Assembly: GCA_023430775.1 (NCBI GenBank)
Contig: JAEYYY010000040.1
Span: forward strand, 1 to 9,911
DNA length: 9,911 bases
Direction of reading: 5' to 3'
Source: Pseudomonadota bacterium
GTDB taxonomy: Bacteria > Myxococcota_A > Polyangia > Haliangiales > Haliangiaceae
Shown: in pieces, positions 8,351-9,911 of the stretch
How positions within the stretch are numbered: position 1 is the stretch's first letter
Layout of the letters: each line of letters begins with the position of its first letter
Translations under genes and position numbers: made by a program
The notes under the pieces: generated by a model
The model's input: only the letters and a program-made list of their open reading frames with translations
Databases searched by the model: none
Told to the model about the DNA's origin: nothing

Positions 8351-8758
8351 CTAGTGGTCGTGGTCGCAGCCGGGGCCGTGCTCGTGGTGGTGGTGGTTCT
8401 TGATTTCCTCGCGGACCTTGTCCATGTCGAGGGCCTTGGCCTGGGAGACCAGCTCCTCGAGCGCGGCCGGCGGTAGCGCGCCCGACTCGCGGAACAGCAG
8501 CACGCCGTCGCGGAACAGCATCAGCGTGGGGATCGCCTGGATCTGCGCGGCACCGGCGAGCTCCTGCTGCGCCTCGGTGTCGATCTTGCCGAACGTGACG
8601 TCCGTGTGAGCCTCCGAGGCCTTCTCGAACACCGGCGCAAAAGCGCGGCACGGGCCGCACCACTCGGCCCAGAAATCGAGGAGCACGATGCCGGGTTTAT
8701 CGATCGTGTCCTTGAAGTTGTCGGAAGTAATCTCGACGGTCGCCATACGGCACACCAT
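8351..8758 (-). CDS. thioredoxin with His-rich C-terminal tail
   Basis: This is a 135-residue thioredoxin-fold protein, a cytoplasmic dithiol-disulfide oxidoreductase (no signal peptide seen). The active site DFWAEWCGPC is intact, with W33 and C34-G-P-C37. The cis-proline loop AIPT contains P77, and LMLFRDG follows as in classical thioredoxins. The core ends near residue 115. An unusual tail at 122-135 holds seven His and one Cys in 14 residues (HHHHEHGPGCDHDH), suggesting metal binding. Start choice: the ATG at 8758 has GAGG 7 bases upstream. The ATG at 8746 would give MATVEITSDN, the family's usual N-terminus, but has no well-placed Shine-Dalgarno sequence. A TTG at 8782 is also in frame. 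The gene is divergent from the rhomboid gene and upstream of the receptor on the same strand. It is more likely a general or metal-linked thioredoxin than a periplasmic one; its substrate is unknown. Confidence 0.93.
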   Translation of the reverse strand: MVCRMATVEITSDNFKDTIDKPGIVLLDFWAEWCGPCRAFAPVFEKASEAHTDVTFGKIDTEAQQELAGAAQIQAIPTLMLFRDGVLLFRESGALPPAALEELVSQAKALDMDKVREEIKNHHHHEHGPGCDHDH

Positions 8759-8765
8759 GGCCTGG

Positions 8766-8769
8766 CCTC
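8766..8769 (-). promoter_or_regulatory. Shine-Dalgarno site favouring the thioredoxin start at 8758
   Basis: On the minus strand GAGG lies 7 bases before the ATG at 8758. The distance to the alternative ATG at 8746 is 19 bases, too long for efficient initiation. This favours a short MVCR extension ahead of the conserved MATVEIT sequence. Confidence 0.5.
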
Positions 8770-8789
8770 GGTGAACTCGCAAGGGCGCG

Positions 8790-8798
8790 TGCTAGCTT
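8790..8798 (+). promoter_or_regulatory. extended -10-like box before the rhomboid GTG (leaderless candidate)
   Basis: TGCTAGCTT fits TGnTAnnnT. Its last T (8798) lies 7 bases before the GTG at 8805, the same geometry as at the receptor start on the other strand. Only CTTCCAGGC separates the box core from the GTG, so no proper Shine-Dalgarno site fits. The GCTAGC core (8791-8796) is palindromic and lies in the 46-base divergent region shared with the thioredoxin gene. No good -35 element is seen. Confidence 0.5.
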
Positions 8799-8804
8799 CC
8801 AGGC

Positions 8805-9419
8805 GTGGCCAAGCTTCGCATCAGCTACAACGCACCCGTCGTACTGACGTTCGCGATCCTGGCGGTCATCGTCCGTGCACTCGGAGACAAGGTCACCGTC
8901 GACTGGTTCACCACGCACGGCAACCTCGATGGCTTTCAGTCGTGGGTCACGCTGTTCACGCACATCCTCGGTCACGGCAACTGGGATCACCTGATCGGCA
9001 ACTTCATGCTGATCCTGTTGCTAGGACCGATCCTCGAGGAGCGCTACGGCTCGCTGACGCTCTTGATCATGATCGTGATCACTGCGGTGATTCACGGACT
9101 CGTCGATGTGGCGCTCGGTGACCGCACACTGGGCGCCAGTGGCATCGTGTTCATGATGATCTTGCTTGCCTCGACGGCCAACATCCGTCAGGGCGAGATC
9201 CCGCTGACCTTCATCGCGGTCGCCGTGATCTACCTGGGCGCCGAGCTGGTGAAGTCGTTCGACAACGATAACGTCTCGCAGCTCGGTCACATCCTCGGCG
9301 GCGTGTCGGGCGCGATCTTCGGCTTCCTCGGTGCCAAGGGCAGGGCGGCGACCGCCGCGCCGGTGCGCACGGCCGCGCTCCCGGGTGCTCCAGCACCCAA
9401 GCCCAAACCCAAAGTTTGA
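8805..9419 (+). CDS. rhomboid-family intramembrane serine protease
   Basis: This 204-residue polytopic membrane protein starts at GTG 8805 and ends at TGA 9417-9419. It has about six hydrophobic segments (near 10-26, 61-78, 84-104, 110-124, 131-150 and 158-176), matching the basic six-helix rhomboid core. Key residues are present: H62 and N66 in WDHLIGNF, the LGPILEERYGS stretch after helix 2, the catalytic serine S112 in GASG (110-113) and the catalytic histidine H162 in GHILGG. By family knowledge it cleaves substrate transmembrane segments within the inner membrane through the Ser-His dyad. After the last helix a soluble tail is rich in Ala, Pro and Lys, ending APAPKPKPKV. It is divergent from the thioredoxin gene and 15 bases upstream of a lipoprotein gene in the same direction. 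Its substrate is unknown. An active protease is likely because both dyad residues are intact. Confidence 0.92.
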   Translation: MAKLRISYNAPVVLTFAILAVIVRALGDKVTVDWFTTHGNLDGFQSWVTLFTHILGHGNWDHLIGNFMLILLLGPILEERYGSLTLLIMIVITAVIHGLVDVALGDRTLGASGIVFMMILLASTANIRQGEIPLTFIAVAVIYLGAELVKSFDNDNVSQLGHILGGVSGAIFGFLGAKGRAATAAPVRTAALPGAPAPKPKPKV

Positions 9420-9422
9420 CGA

Positions 9423-9428
9423 TACAAT
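9423..9428 (+). promoter_or_regulatory. -10-like TACAAT before the lipoprotein ATG (leaderless candidate)
   Basis: TACAAT matches the -10 consensus at five of six positions in otherwise GC-rich DNA. Its last T (9428) is 7 bases before the ATG at 9435, the same distance as at the receptor and rhomboid starts. A GAGG at 9429-9432 is only 2 bases from the ATG, too close for a normal Shine-Dalgarno site. The box starts 4 bases after the rhomboid stop, so the lipoprotein may have its own promoter as well as read-through. Confidence 0.45.
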
Positions 9429-9434
9429 GAGGCG

Positions 9435-9911
9435 ATGCTGCGCCTGCTTGTCGTCACGACGCTGGCAGCGTGCAACCTGGTGTTCCCGCTGAACGACCCG
9501 GGTGGGTCGGATGGCGGGCTGCCGTCGGAGGATGCCTCGCCGGATGCGATCCCCGGCCACGACGAAGATCAGGACGACAACCCCGACGTCTCCGACAACT
9601 GCCCGAACGTCCCCAACAAGGACCAGCTCGATTCTGATAGGGACGACGTCGGAGATGCGTGCGATCCGCGCCCGACCATCAAAGGGGACCGCCTCGCGTT
9701 CTTCGATCCGTTCACCGGCTTCGATGGCAATCGCTGGTCGGTCGTGGCGGGCGACTGGGTGGTCGAGACGGATCGCATCGAGCAGCAGAAGAGCAACACG
9801 GTCACGCCCGAGAGCTACTTGCTCCAGTACCGGGGGGTGGACGGGGTGAGGACTCTGAACCGGCCGACGATCGAGCTGGTGATCGAAGAGGTCGCCAGCA
9901 AGGATGGCGGT
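9435..9911 (+). CDS. putative lipoprotein with TSP3-type calcium segment and jelly-roll-like domain, C-terminus beyond the window
   Basis: The frame is open for 159 codons to the right edge, so the protein is truncated here. The start MLRLLVVTTLAAC is a short hydrophobic signal with a lipobox LAAC and lipidation Cys at residue 13. The ATG at 9435 is the only usable start, because the frame upstream meets the rhomboid stop at 9417-9419 with no start codon between. Residues about 21-42 are a Gly/Asp/Ser/Pro linker. Residues 43-77 are Asp-rich (DEDQDD, DNCPNVPN, DSDRDD, GDACD) and match a thrombospondin type 3 calcium-binding segment with Cys56 and Cys76. From about 88 the pattern FFDPFTGFDGNRWSVVAGDW resembles the start of a concanavalin-like (LamG/jelly-roll) beta-sandwich. 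The protein is probably anchored to the outer membrane. It lies 15 bases after the rhomboid gene. Ligand and function are unknown. Confidence 0.85.
   Translation, partial: MLRLLVVTTLAACNLVFPLNDPGGSDGGLPSEDASPDAIPGHDEDQDDNPDVSDNCPNVPNKDQLDSDRDDVGDACDPRPTIKGDRLAFFDPFTGFDGNRWSVVAGDWVVETDRIEQQKSNTVTPESYLLQYRGVDGVRTLNRPTIELVIEEVASKDGG

Noticed and set aside
8384..8395. GTG trinucleotide run as a microsatellite.
   Set aside because: It is simply the four consecutive His codons of the thioredoxin tail read on the opposite strand, too short to call an independent repeat.
6584..8476. Plus-strand frames 6584-7606 and 7799-8476 opposite the receptor gene.
   Set aside because: They are codon-aligned mirror frames of the receptor with Arg/Ala-rich translations and no recognisable domain. 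The minus frame has a signal peptide, plug motifs and a C-terminal barrel signature.
8759..8782. TTG at 8782 as the thioredoxin start.
   Set aside because: It would add eight residues (MRVHRGQA) before MVCR, with no family counterpart. The ATG at 8758 has a well-spaced GAGG. A leaderless TTG start from a weak TAGCAC box remains a minor possibility.
9021..9560. Minus-strand 179-codon frame opposite the rhomboid and lipoprotein genes.
   Set aside because: It is a codon-aligned mirror of the rhomboid frame with a charged, His/Arg/Asp-rich translation. The plus frame carries intact rhomboid catalytic motifs.
9502..9849. Plus-strand 115-codon frame inside the lipoprotein region.
   Set aside because: The translation is Arg/Thr/Ser-rich with no family resemblance. 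The overlapping frame from 9435 gives a lipobox, TSP3 motifs and a beta-sandwich start.

Overview
This window comes from a GC-rich Gram-negative bacterium, most likely a myxobacterium (Myxococcota, perhaps Haliangium/Kofleriaceae-like). That placement is an inference. It rests on the strong G/C bias at third codon positions, an Oar-type TonB-dependent outer-membrane protein, a very large TPR protein, and a lipoprotein with a thrombospondin type 3 (Asp-rich calcium) segment followed by a jelly-roll-like domain. No rRNA, tRNA, mobile element or CRISPR array was seen. The window is almost fully coding, and no gene-free stretch exceeds about 150 bases.

Layout. Bases 1-5448 (minus strand) are one uninterrupted reading frame of 1816 codons that runs off the left edge. 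It encodes a giant tetratricopeptide-repeat (TPR) solenoid protein. Bases 5449-5599 are a short intergenic region with a Shine-Dalgarno site and a tandem heptamer. Bases 5600-8296 (minus) encode an 898-residue TonB-dependent-receptor-like outer-membrane beta-barrel with a signal peptide and a C-terminal Phe. Bases 8351-8758 (minus) encode a thioredoxin with an intact WCGPC site and an unusual His-rich C-terminal tail. A 46-base divergent promoter region follows. Bases 8805-9419 (plus) encode a rhomboid-family intramembrane serine protease. Bases 9435-9911 (plus, running off the right edge) encode a lipoprotein with a TSP3-type segment.

Organisation. The three minus-strand genes (thioredoxin, receptor, TPR) are co-directional with gaps of 54 and 151 bases and may be partly co-transcribed. 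The rhomboid and the lipoprotein form a second unit with a 15-base gap. The most coherent unexplained signal is a start-site pattern. The receptor, rhomboid and lipoprotein starts lack a well-placed Shine-Dalgarno sequence, and each has a TAnnnT box whose last T lies exactly 7 bases before the start codon, as expected for leaderless transcripts. The TPR and thioredoxin starts instead have a Shine-Dalgarno sequence and lack such a box. No complete novel defence or biosynthetic system is evident.
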